Source of the DNA: Ashinkailepas kermadecensis
Taxonomy: Eukaryota > Arthropoda > Thecostraca > Neolepadidae
Assembly: GCA_034440615.1 (NCBI GenBank)
Contig: JAOTOM010003932.1
Coordinates: 124,001 to 188,000, forward strand
Reading direction: 5' to 3'
Length of the DNA: 64,000 nt
Shown: positions 1-10,303 of the stretch, one piece after another
Position numbering within the stretch: the stretch's first letter is position 1
Layout of the letters: every line of letters starts with the position of its first letter
Translations under genes and position numbers: made by a program
Notes under the pieces: model-generated
Told to the model about the DNA's origin: nothing
The model's input: only the letters and a program-made list of their open reading frames with translations
Databases searched by the model: none

Positions 1-2108
1 GGAGGGGGTGGAGGCAAGAGGGTGAATCATGTCTCCTTTCTGGAACTGGCATTGCTTCGAATGGATGCTGACTGACGATTACGTCGATATGTGTTTCAGA
101 TTCTCACCAGACGTTACGCACTGTGCACAAATGAGTGTTTCAGATGCTGACTGATAATGATGTCAATGTCTGCATGTGTATTAATAATTAACTGACAGCT
201 GCGATAGACGGCTGATGTTCAGGTTGATGTTCGGAGTGCTAACCGATCATATGACGGACCTCACTATGCACTGCGTTGAGGGTGCGAACTTTGAAAGCGA
301 AGATTATAATTGATGGGCACTAAAAGAATTCCTAAGAAGCATGCTAGATGCCCATAAACTCCATGCACTTTCGGTGTTATTATATTTGCAGCCTGCCCAT
401 ATCTCTGCTCATCACTTTGCAGAGCGAAAAGCAATCTTGCACCAAGTGTCACATATTGACATAGACGTGCCACTATAAGTGAAATATCGCCTCTGGTGTT
501 GTGATGTTACCGGTACCGGTTTATTCCGATATGAGTGGGCAGTTGGTGACGTTTGTAAGCTGCTGTCGGATCCGTTCTCCGATGCGTTGGCGATTTCATC
601 GATATTTCCGTGGGTCTGTTGTTTGGCTACCTGAGCTTCAGGACCCACCAACTGTGGTGCGGGGGCTATATGATTCGTGTGTTAGTTCGGGTTCGATTGC
701 AGTGGGCTTCCATTGAATGTTTGCTTGCCCTATAACGATTACACTAAGTCCTTTTTGTGTGTACCATCAGCTTAGTATCATTCCATATCGCACAGAATTC
801 TGATGGCAAGATAATGTCGCACAAATATTCCGTTGTTGAATGATGTCGAGGCGGACATCAACTTATCACGCAATTGCCAAGTTTCATGGTAATGATTCTC
901 TGTATGTTGAGACATTTAGTGCAGCATTGCATTAGAAGACAGTCCATTAGCTATGTATGCCTATGTGTTCCGAGCATATATTTCGCAATTGCATATTCAG
1001 TACACTGTCCAGTAATACGTGTGCAATTCTGTTTCGCGGTATAACATTTATGCTGTGAAGTAACAGCACTAATGATAAATGCTGCACCTCATTTTGAAGA
1101 ATCTGAGCAACGACTAGTTATCAAATAATGTACATAGCGATCATGGCAAGGCGGACGCATGCGCTTGCCCTAATTGTGATCAGTGCACCGGAACATATTG
1201 AATAATCATTACCACAGGAGATAAAATAATAATCATTACCCCAGAAGTGTGGCATTGTAATGCTTTCGATGTCCCATTCATAGGCCTGGTATGCTATTCT
1301 TCCACAGACATAATGTGAGAAGGGGTCAGGCATGTGAAACGTAGCGTTAATACTTTCACCTTCTTGTCTTCATGGATGTTAGCAAGGAGCGGAAGGGCAA
1401 CGAGGATATACGGCCTCACGTCGCATGCAATTTATCATAGTTTCAGTTTATGCAACATATTTCATGCATATTCGTCTGTAAGCATCACTTTGACAGATAA
1501 AATGGTCAAGATCGAGATTGAATTTGAATGAGATTATGCAGAGCTTACGCATCAAATACTTATTCTGAAGTTAATAAGACAAATGTAACATGGTTGCTAT
1601 AGACAGAATATATTGCAATGTGAAACATAATTATGTAGTGCGCAATAGTACCATGCAAAATAAAGACAAATTTCCGTAAACACTCGATTTCAATCGGATT
1701 TGCTTTGCATTTGGTGAACAGGATTTGTATCTGCCGCAACTAAGTTCAGAAACGATCTTCATTTTATTTGTCTGAATAACTATGCTTAAAACACAACGCA
1801 TATATGTCAAATACCATTATACATATCGATGCTGCTACAATGCTCCAATCAAATAGCATATCGCTTTGTTTTGCGAATCTTGTCATGCCTAAATACCTCT
1901 TCGAAAACAACCCTTCATGCGTTACGTTCCCTTCATGCGTTCATGCCCTGATGGTCTATGGATTTTTTCGTGTCGAAACTCGAGATGAGGCCTCAAATTC
2001 TCGTTGCCAAACCGTATGTGTAAACCGGTGGATTTATCTATCAGCTAGGTGAGCTAAACAAGACCAGAACAATATTGGCAGAAATACTCGCTGGACACAA
2101 AACGTGAC
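1..2108. other. Unique AT-rich sequence, no gene seen
   Basis: Non-repetitive AT-rich DNA. The open frames are all under about 85 codons, overlap on both strands and match no family I recognise. No RNA gene was seen. Around 688 the word ggttcgattg resembles a tRNA B box, but no cloverleaf surrounds it. Confidence 0.5.
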
Positions 2109-2249
2109 TCAGTGTTGAGTCATAACATCAGCAAATACCGCGCTCGACAAATCAGCTATCGTCACACCAGCTGTGTCCATCTCAGCGAGGGCAAACTTCT
2201 CCCACAATGCCTTTACCATGACCTGACCCGCAACTATGCAGAGTCGGCC

Positions 2250-2360
2250 ACGCTCGGCCCTGGCCTGACCTGACCTGACCTGACCAGATGGTGTTATGCC
2301 CCCGTCAGCGGTGCCGCCGGCCAGTGGCGGCTCGGCCCTGGCCTGACCTGACCTGACGTG
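2250..2360. repeat. CTGAC pentamer tracts in a duplicated module
   Basis: Two blocks of the pentamer cctga/ctgac, near 2262-2285 and 2341-2356, each follow the word ctcggccctggcctgacc. The two modules start 78 bp apart, so this is a 78-bp direct duplication with a simple-repeat core. Confidence 0.7.
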
Positions 2361-2579
2361 TCGTGTCTCCGCCAGATGGCGCCGGCCAGCAGCTCGCGCG
2401 ACCCGCCGCCGTACCTGGTGCCGCCTCTGCCGCCGCGACTGCGCCACAGACCGCGACCGGAGCCGCAAACACCGCCGAAAAATGCGCCGACCGGCGGCCC
2501 AGGTAGGCGCCGGCCGGCACTGGCTTAATTCAATCAACGCTGCCGCCGTAAAGCTGATCGTCATGAATTCCGTGACATG

Positions 2580-2960
2580 AGCAGTGAACATAGTCAGGCT
2601 GAGCAACTGGCATTCCCTGACAGACAGAGTCAGGATGAGCACCGAGTATTCCCTGCCATAGGGTAGAGGCAGGATGAACGCCGAGTATTTCCTGCCAGAG
2701 GGTAGAGCCACACTGAACACCGGTTATTCCCAAACATTCAGATGCAGGCTGAGCAGAGTATATTCCCTATATATTCCCTATATATTCCCTATATATTCCC
2801 TATATATTCCTTGCCATTAGCGAAGTGAGGCTGAACACCGGGTAGTCCCAGGCATACCATCCCAGAATCAGGCCGAACACCAGTCGTTCTACGAGCGCAG
2901 GGTGAGCACTGATATGCTGAGAGTCCGACCCAACACGGAGTATTCAATGGCAAGTTGGCC
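2580..2960. repeat. Degenerate ~50-bp repeats with an 11-bp core tract
   Basis: Words of the form ggctgagca and gtattccctgcc recur every 45-60 bp with many substitutions, which marks an old, decayed array. At about 2758-2812 an 11-bp unit, tatatattccc, is repeated about 4.5 times almost perfectly and looks like a recent expansion of the attccct word of the older repeat. Confidence 0.7.
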
Positions 2961-3257
2961 TGGAGCTACAGGGTGACGCGAAGTTGCTGACTATCTGCAG
3001 CTGCATGGAAGCTGATGATCCGTACACACCGTCTGGAGGATCATCCGTCAGACACGTTCACCATATCCGACCCCTGCGAGGGTCGTGCTGCCGCGCCGGT
3101 ATGGCTCGGCTTTTCCTCTTCGCCTGGTCCGTTCTCAGACCCCGCCCCTGGCCTCCCCTCCGGTACCTGGCCGGCCGGGGAGCATGCTGGCCGACGTGTG
3201 GTGGCGACAGGGTATTGCGTCAGGGCTTGGAGGCTGCCCCCCCCCTGCCCCGGCCGG

Positions 3258-3492
3258 CCGGCGATTCAGCGTCAAATACCCGCCGATGGCCTCCCGCCTC
3301 GCCCAGCGATCCAGCATGAAATAACCGTCGATGGCCTCCCGCCTAGCCCGGCGATCCAGCGCCAAATACCCGCCGATGGCCTCCCGCCTCGCTCGGCGAT
3401 CCAGCATGAAATAACCGCCGATGGCCTCCCGCCTCGCCCGGCGATCCAGCGTCCAATACCCGTCGATGGCCCCCCGCCTCGCTCGGCGATCT
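3258..3492. repeat. 45-bp minisatellite, about 5 copies
   Basis: The unit contains gatggcctcccgcctcgc and ggcgatccagc; successive copies differ by a few bases and alternate between 'caaataccc' and 'gaaataacc' versions. 45 is a multiple of three, so both strands stay open through it. I treat the resulting frames as by-products. Confidence 0.85.
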
Positions 3493-3508
3493 TCAACAGC
3501 GCTCATGA

Positions 3509-3640
3509 TCTTCAGTCGTGTCGGGCGGGATCTTCAGGCGTGGCAGGCGGGATCTTCAGTCGTGTCGGGCGGGATCTTCAGGCGTGGCCGGCGGGATCTT
3601 CAGGCGTGTCGAGCTGGATCTTCAGGCGTGTCCTGGGTCT
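3509..3640. repeat. 22-bp minisatellite, about 6 copies
   Basis: The units begin with gatcttcag and end with gtgtcgggcgg or gtggcaggcgg, and the two forms alternate. It lies directly after the 45-bp array, with only about 15 bp between them. Confidence 0.85.
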
Positions 3641-3649
3641 CTAGCCGGG

Positions 3650-5685
3650 TGTGAAAATTACCGACCGCCTCGGCGCATGTCTGGCAGCTCCCGGATACCT
3701 CCAGCTGTTTCGGCGCTGAGCGGACGAGGAATGCGAGACCAAATCGAGCGCAGCTATTCATGTTCACCTCAGCCGAGCCGCACGTGCACGAGCCGCACGA
3801 GCCGCACGTGCACGAATGCGCAAACAGTCGAGTCAACCGGATCCGCAATAATACGTTCCTGCAAAATAGCTCACGTGGCTTGCGCCTGCTTGAATAACAG
3901 CACCTGCTTTAACGACTAGCCACATCAATGGGTGCGTTCTTTGCGTGCATTCCACGGGAAATTCCGCCACTTTCCATGCAATGTGGAGTTCTTTGCGGAT
4001 TTCACGCGGAATTCCCTGCGGGATTCCACGTGAAATTAAGGATTCTAAAAAGCAGCTACCTCGCGTTCTCGGCAAGATACCTCACATTCTCGGCCCAACC
4101 GTGGGACGCGAGCAAACATTTCCAATGCAGATATTAGAGCAAATAATTTACTTTGCATTTTAACCTGCGGCATCCAGCATGAGTTGATCGATGACATTGT
4201 CTGCTTCATCATCTGACGAATCATGACTGCCGCTGAACAGTGCTCCAATCAAATATTTTTCTGCATTCATGCAGAGCAGGAAACCCTGCAGAGGAACAAC
4301 TTTTAAGATTATGGCATAGCTGGGTAAGAGTTCAGTGTGCCTGCATTTTTACTTAATCATATCTAACAAGCTGTGCTCTTTCCAAGGGCTTCTGAAAGGC
4401 GTTCTTGACGCTTTCGCCACCTGAACCGTGGCGCCGTTAATGGGCGCAACGGTTCACCTGGAACTCCATTTTTCACATACGGGAATTCACGACGTGAGGA
4501 AAACACCCTTAGATTTCGCCTCGCCACGTGAAGGTTTATGTTCGTGTGTTACCAACTCACCGTCTGTTGGGCGTGAAGGAATGCCAATACGCGCGGTGAC
4601 GCAACCCGCCTTATTTACATGGTAAATATATGGTGGAGCGGTCGGCGGGAAGCGATATTTGCATTTTACGGTCACCTGTTTTATCGACTTTCTTTACAGT
4701 CGCCAGTGTTGGTGACCTTGAACGAAATTACATTGTGTCGCCGCTTCACTAGGTTCTGGTACTTTTTGTGTCAATGAAATAAAAACGGCGATAATACTGG
4801 AAGGGTTTGCAGAAATTTAGCATGTGAATGGCCATTTGCCATCAGGTGCTGTCAGAGTTAAGGCTGACAAATGATCATTGACCGTAGTCGTCACGTGCTG
4901 GTAAGCGTATTCTCTCGCCTCGCCGTGCACACTTCTGTTGACAGTAGTGGTGAACAGGATATTTAATGGGGTGTGGGAGGAAAATAACGCAGACTACGTT
5001 CGGGCCAGCTTGCTGACGGTTCACGTCATAGGCTTGATGTCAAGCTTTGCGATTTCATGATTCACAGCGTCCCACAGCATGTCTACGGTTCAGCTGCGTG
5101 TGGGTGTAGAAAAAGAACACCTTTTTATCCGGCGTAAATTGCCATCCGATAAAATCGCGACGGATTTTCATTGAGTGAGAAGCTTCGGCGATACTTTGAC
5201 GCACTGATACATCGCTTAAATAACGGTTAGCAGCTTCAACATCGTGGAATTCCCAGCAACAACCACGAAATGATTGGGGACCCATCTATTTCCCATCGTC
5301 ATTCCGTCACGTGGACGACTCACTGAAAAAGCTGCAAACTGCACTTCGGTAGCGTGTATTCAGACGATTACGTTTTTGCCGCGGTGGGCTCTGTTCTCCG
5401 GTGGCGGGACAAAAACCGCGTGTTTATTGCCGACCGGACCTCGTGGCGCTTGAGACTGGTGTGTTGAAACGTGACCTGTCTCGACTCAACGCCAAGCGAT
5501 CCTGGCTGGTTGATGTCTGGCGTTGTATTTATGGTGCCACAGCACCTCTCACACCGGCCGTAGCCATTGTTCAGCTTCCTGTACGTCGTGCAACTCGCGG
5601 TCCATGACAACATATTTCCAATTGCTCGCTTTGTAATGGCATGGTCCTTCAGCAATCGGCACCAGATGCCTTCCCATGTTTCTCC
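3650..5685. other. Mostly unique sequence, no gene seen
   Basis: No conserved coding region or RNA gene was recognised. Short imperfect repeats around attcc/ggaatt words occur at 3945-4040. Open frames are short and occur on both strands. Confidence 0.45.
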
Positions 5686-5689
5686 CCGC

Positions 5690-6045
5690 CCACCTGTGTC
5701 CATCTCTTTCACTCTAGTTCTCTCTTTTCAGTTCTTTTCTCTCCACATCCCTCTTTCTATATGTCCATCTTCTTGCATTCCTTGCACCTTATTCTATCCT
5801 CATCTCCGTCTCTTGTCCTCTCTCTCTCCCCCTTGTCCCTCTTGCTTCACTGCCTCCCTCACTCTTTTACTCTCCCACCTAATCTATCTATCTTCCCCTT
5901 CATCTTGCTCCTTCTCTCTCCTCATCTCTCCCTCTTTCACACTCTCCTCTCCCTCTCCTATTTCTCTCTATCTCTCTCTTTCTCTCTCTCTCTTGCTCTC
6001 TTTCTCTCCGTCCCCCGCTTCCTCGCCACACTCTGCTGGCAGCTT
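5690..6045 (+). repeat. Pyrimidine-rich (CT) tract
   Basis: About 350 bp of almost uninterrupted C and T on the plus strand, ending in a (tctc)n run near 5960-6005. Mirror-symmetric stretches of this kind can adopt triplex DNA. The Ser/Leu-rich frames it opens are low complexity and are not reported as genes. Confidence 0.8.
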
Positions 6046-6290
6046 ATAGTTGGCTGGCTCCAACACCAAGGCCGGGCTGATGGCCGACACACGTGCCGGG
6101 ACTCCTCTCGACCGGATTACCCCCCAAGCCATTACGCTTATGAAGCACAGATCAGTCTCCTGGTCCACTCTTCCAGTATTGTCCCGATCAATGGCGCAAC
6201 TGAGGGAGAGGGACATGGATAAAAAAATCACCTCCATGAAGCCATTTTGTTCTCATTTTTAGATTGCAAACTACTAGACAACAACACTCG

Positions 6291-6291
6291 C

Positions 6292-6334
<43 letters not shown>
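6291..6334 (+). repeat. (CT)n microsatellite
   Basis: A run of CT dinucleotides with one TAT interruption, directly upstream of the 78-bp minisatellite. Confidence 0.95.
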
Positions 6335-6362
6335 TATCACTGTTTCCCCCTCATGGGACCAC

Positions 6363-6660
6363 CCTGGCCGCGCTCCTGGTGCCGATCGACCTGTCTGTCG
6401 GGACGGACAGGACCCGTTTATTTCCCCCTCGTGAGGTCACCCTGGCCGCGCTCCTGGTGCCGATCGACCTGTCTGTCGGGGCGGACAGGACCCGTTTATT
6501 TCCCCCTCGTGAGGTCACCCTGGCCGCGCTACTGGTGCCGATCGACCTGTCTGTCGGGACGGACAGGACCCGTTTATTTCCCCCTCGTGAGGTCACCCTG
6601 GCCGCGCTCCTGCTGCCGATCGACCTGTCTGTCGGGACGGACAGGTTCCGTTTATTGGGT
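6363..6660. repeat. 78-bp minisatellite, about 3.8 copies
   Basis: The start word cctggccgcg recurs at 6363, 6441 and 6519, so the period is exactly 78 bp. Copies differ by only a few bases. Each unit holds a near-perfect inverted repeat, cctgtctgtc facing gacggacagg with one mismatch. The last unit diverges after ggacaggttcc. Confidence 0.95.
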
Positions 6661-6929
6661 GAGCTACCTGCCCACTAACACAATCCGACAGCCGCCTCCA
6701 CTAAGCCCGACGCCGAAAAACCGCACCGGTGCGACACTGAGGACCACGGTCTAATATGCTGTGGGAGGCAGGTGCCATAGACACAATAGACATCTGTACA
6801 GTCGGTTATTGGTTGGTGGAGACAAAGCTGATGCTGGACATTGGCTTTACAACAAGATTAGCACACTTAAAATACATTATAAGAACTTAGACAGCTTTTT
6901 AGAACACCAACTGACATTGCGAAGAAGCG

Positions 6930-6956
6930 GTAAAAAGAGAGGGAATGGAAAAAAGG

Positions 6957-6994
<38 letters not shown>

Positions 6995-7040
6995 AGGGAA
7001 GAAAGGAGAGGAGAAAGAATGCGAGACAATGGGGGGGGAG
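6930..7040 (+). repeat. Purine-rich (GA) tract
   Basis: The tract holds (ga)n near 6975-7000 flanked by purine-rich sequence. It is complementary in composition to the CT tracts 600-1200 bp upstream, so the strands could pair or fold together. It ends in a G run before the LINE remnant. Confidence 0.85.
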
Positions 7041-7082
7041 TCAGAGCGGGGAAGGAACAAAAGGGGAGGGTGATATGGATCA

Positions 7083-8078
7083 CCACTGATACCCCACCCC
7101 TGATCTCCCGTCTCGAGCGCGTCCTGGAATGCCTTGATCAGTGGTTTCGCGCGAATGGTCTAAAAGTGAACGCTGCCAAGTCGCAACTTCTTCTTTTGGG
7201 CGGACCTCAAAATTTGCGCAACATCCCCGACTTTTCTGTAAAATTCCGTGATCAAAATCTCGTCCCCTGTTCTCAAGCCAAAAACCTCGGTGTCATTTTT
7301 GACCGCACGCTGTCCTGGACGCCCCATGTTACCCAGCTCACCGGCCGTTGTTTCGGCACCCTCATTGGTTTGTCACATGTGAGGCACAGCCTACCGTCCG
7401 AGATCCTCACTACCCTCGTTACAGCCCTGGTCATCTCCCAGATCCGGTACTGTATTTCGGTTTATGGAAACTCCACCCAAGAAAACACCAACCGGGTACA
7501 AAAAATTATCAACTTCGCTGCTGAGATGATTTTCGGCCGCAAAAAATTCGATCACGCCTCGGATCTGATAGAGGAACTGGGCTGGCTGAGGGCGGATGAG
7601 TTAGCCAGCTACCACACACTCACCACGCTCCATAAGATCCGTAGGCAGGGAGTCCCTGAAGAGCTGGCAGATTTGTTTCGAACGGTGGGTGAGCTGAGGG
7701 AGAGAGAGGTACCGCGTCGAGGCGATGACATCCATGTCACTCGGTGGCGCACCGAGATGGGCAGGCGCAGATTTCGGGTCAGGGCTCCCTTACTGCACAA
7801 TGCATTGCCTCCGGAGATCAGAGAGCTACCTGTGTCGAGGTTCGGCCGAGCTTTGAAGCGCCATATTATTGGCGGCAGGGAATGATTTATGCTATATGAC
7901 CCATGTGTGTATACGGTTTTGTTTTTAACATCTCATTTTTCATATAGGTATGTATGCTAGTTTCACCTTTTAGCCTTTTATACCTGCATGCAGTTTTTAA
8001 CTCTTGACTTTGAGCCGTAATAACCATGTCTTTATTGGATGGTTCAATAAACAGTCTGAGTCTGAGTCTGAGTCTGGA
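7083..8078 (+). mobile_element. 5'-truncated non-LTR retrotransposon (LINE) copy
   Basis: The element has about 800 bp of reverse-transcriptase-derived coding sequence, a 160-bp AT-rich 3' untranslated region, an AATAAA at 8046-8051, and a terminal (tctgag) hexamer run at about 8055-8075 instead of poly(A). Short tandem tails of this sort occur in several non-LTR clades, including CR1/L2-like elements. The 5' end is missing, as is usual after incomplete target-primed reverse transcription. I found no clear target-site duplication. Clade assignment would need a protein search. Confidence 0.8.
7085..7885 (+). pseudogene. LINE reverse transcriptase, C-terminal fragment
   Basis: An open frame of 266 codons with a stop at 7883-7885 covers the part of a LINE ORF2 protein after the catalytic Asp-Asp motif. 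Visible landmarks are LECLDQWFRANGLKVNAAKS (the post-active-site segment), NLGVIFDRTLSW, QIRYCISVYG and RVQKIINFAA, then FGRKKFDHASDLIEELGW and, near the end, HNALPPEIRELPVSRF. These motifs are typical of animal LINEs. The endonuclease, most of the fingers and palm, and the Asp-Asp motif are absent, so it cannot be active. There are no internal stops or frameshifts over 266 codons, which suggests a fairly recent insertion. The upstream frame back to 6761 has no family resemblance and crosses the GA tract. Confidence 0.85.
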
Positions 8079-8079
8079 G

Positions 8080-8837
8080 TATAGTTTTGCGCCTGATGTC
8101 CAGCATGGAGTGGATGAAAGAGACAGACACACATCTTAGGATGTCATCTGCATCTGACTGATCTAATTTAACTTTTTTTCCGTGCAATTCAGCCCTAAGG
8201 TTGCTGGATATCGAATTTATGTTGCTTAGAATAAAAAAATATAACCCTACTTCTATCCTGTAACACATTTGCAGTTTATGGGAACTCATACATTTCCAAG
8301 TTTTACCTGACATGATTCTTAATTTTCTCATTTAGCTTGGGCTTACGCATATATTATATGGGCACTGGAATAGAAAAAGGACGGAAGACGTTAAGCTTGA
8401 TCCCATCATTTGCCTTCAACAAGGAAAATGTACGGTACCACTGAATTTGTGCTCATATTTTGTTTCTTTAAACGTTATGCTCATCGTTGCTACCCTGTGA
8501 GATGCGGTCCCTTAAACGTCCACACGAAGCGATGTGAGAAGGCTTCCAGATAATTTGGGATTCATTCCTCGCTTTGTCAGCGCACTGTCACACATGATAC
8601 GTGGCCCAGGAAGTACGGCTCAATTTGTACCGCACATAACTGGCTTTGGTGAATATGGGAACGTTCAGCTTTGTAATTATGTGGAGAAAATATTCCGACC
8701 GCTGCGGTGGGCGAACCTTTTTCTCTACCGCAACGAACTTTATCTCCTTCATTCTTCAATGTGTTCTTTGGCCAGCTCCATACCTATTCTGAATGTGTTT
8801 TTTTGCTGGTGTCCGGAATAGGTCTGTTTTGCCCAGC
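8080..8837. other. Unique sequence, no gene seen
   Basis: AT-rich to neutral sequence between the LINE tail and the GC-rich island. Only short overlapping open frames; nothing recognised. Confidence 0.4.
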
Positions 8838-8985
8838 ATGCATGTCCGGAGGGGGCTGCTGTAGCGAGTCCCCGGCCGTGGGGCTACACTGTGGGGCTCT
8901 GGGAGCGACTGCTGTACTGAGTCCCCGGCCGTGGTGGTACAGCACGGCTGTCCGGAGCGGGGTTGTTGTTCAGAGTCCCCAGCCA
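8838..8985. repeat. Degenerate repeat of about 60 bp, 2-3 copies
   Basis: The word gagtccccggccgtgg occurs at about 8868 and 8921, and a diverged gagtccccagcc copy lies at about 8973. The copies are flanked by related gctgctgt(a) words. Confidence 0.6.
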
Positions 8986-8999
8986 TGCCGAGCTCCGTT

Positions 9000-9791
9000 T
9001 ACACGGGCGACGTAGTGACCGACCACCTATCGGCAGTCCGATCGTTTCGCCGGCAGTTTAAACCGGCGGTCGTCAACACGCCACCACCGCCCGCCTGCGC
9101 GGAGGAGGGGGCCGCCGTGTTCCCAGCTCCCTCCCCTCTCTCTCTTTCTCTCCACCAATCTGCTGCACTCTGCAGAGGCGCTGTGCTCTGCCGGCAGCTC
9201 TCCTGCAGCCGGCGTGCAGGAGATGCGGCCGGTCGCGCGCCGGGCCGACCGTCCGCGCTGCGGCGAACTCGCACCGGCAGGTTGGCTTTATTGCCACCAG
9301 GGGGCAGTGGCGGCGATCAAGGTCGGCCGGCCGGCGAGGCACGCGCGCCCCGGGCGCCGCCTCGGCGCCGGCCGGCTAGTACACGGGCGCGCGGCTGCCG
9401 GCGGTGGTAGGTGGCGGCCGGTCGGTTGGACGTGTGGGCGCGCGTGACGGCGTGACGCAGTGCTCGGCGACGGAGCGGAGGCGGCGCCGCCCGGTGTGGT
9501 CGTCAGGCGCCGCGTGGTCGGACACGGCCGTGTGAGTGCCGCCAGAGCTGAACACACGGCGTGGCCGCGAGCGGCGTCAAACCGAACGGATCAGTGTGAG
9601 CTGTAGCGGTGATGCGGCCGGCGGTGTGACCGGTGGTGGTGGTGTGATTCCCGGGAGCGGACAGTGTTGCTTGCAGCCTTCGTGAAGGTGGCCAACCGAC
9701 TAGTCTGCTGGATTGAACAGTAGTATAGGTGTGTACTTTCCGTCAACATAAGCAAGACAAGGCCATCACATTGTGCCTCGATCATCGCCAG
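9000..9791 (+). promoter_or_regulatory. CpG-rich island, candidate promoter and first exon
   Basis: This unique segment is much richer in GC and CpG than its flanks and ends exactly at a full-consensus splice donor (9789-9797). It contains a strong CTCF-like motif. Frames on both strands are open because stop codons are rare at this composition, so none is called coding. A plus-strand frame from an ATG at 8985 runs 141 codons but turns into low-complexity Arg/Pro/Ala. A non-coding first exon is the simplest reading. No transcript evidence is available. Confidence 0.35.
9294..9307 (+). promoter_or_regulatory. CTCF-like binding motif
   Basis: The sequence ccaccagggggcag matches the core of the CTCF consensus that is conserved between flies and vertebrates. 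It lies inside the CpG-rich island, where insulator or boundary sites are often found. A single motif match in 64 kb can arise by chance, so occupancy is inferred only. Confidence 0.45.
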
Positions 9792-9797
9792 GTAAGT
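9789..9797 (+). other. Perfect consensus 5' splice site
   Basis: CAG|GTAAGT, a nine-of-nine match to the metazoan donor consensus, lies at the downstream edge of the CpG-rich island. If used, the exon ends at 9791 and the intron would contain the large arrays downstream. An exact 9-mer is expected about 0.25 times per strand in 64 kb by chance. Confidence 0.4.
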
Positions 9798-9799
9798 TT

Positions 9800-10303
9800 A
9801 CCGAAGGTTGCTTCGTTGATGTCGCTGAGGCCACGTGCACGATGTGAACTGCCGACGTACTTGATGTGTTGACAAGATGACCGGGACGAAGGAGGCATAT
9901 GAATTCTGCGCTGCTAGGATGATGCATCCAGTAGTTGTTTCATTGTTTTAGTATTATCAGTAGGGAATGAAACTTCGAGCACCGCTTTGAAATCTCATTC
10001 CTCAAGAGAAGAGATCTGACAGACTTACTCGGTCTCGATCAGGCTCATATCACTCTTGGCGGTCTTATTCCACTCTCGGCTTGACCTTATCTTGCTGTCG
10101 GCTTGGCCTTATCTTGCTCTCGGCTTGGCCTCTAACTGTCGACCTATAACTCACTCCCACTCTAAACATGACCCGATCTTACTTCTGATCTGATCTTAAA
10201 GCAAAGTAACTGTTGCAATACCGTGCCAATTTTCGAAGACGATCTAGTGTGTCTTAGATATACGCTGAATAGCGGCATACGCTGTGATGGTTAGGGCCCG
10301 AGA
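9800..10303. other. Unique sequence with a few decayed short repeats
   Basis: No gene seen. At about 10065-10135 a ~22-bp word built from cttatcttgct and cggcttgg recurs two to three times. Confidence 0.5.

Noticed and set aside
660..715. Possible tRNA or SINE B box (ggttcgattg)
   Set aside because: No matching A box or stem pairing nearby, and no similarity to the SINE tail found elsewhere in the window.
5567..6222. Ser/Leu/Pro-rich frames
   Set aside because: They are translations of a CT-rich tract; low complexity, with no start or domain support.
8985..9410. 141-codon frame inside the CpG island
   Set aside because: It becomes low-complexity Arg/Ala/Pro, and stop codons are rare at this GC content on both strands. 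Kept only as part of the island description.
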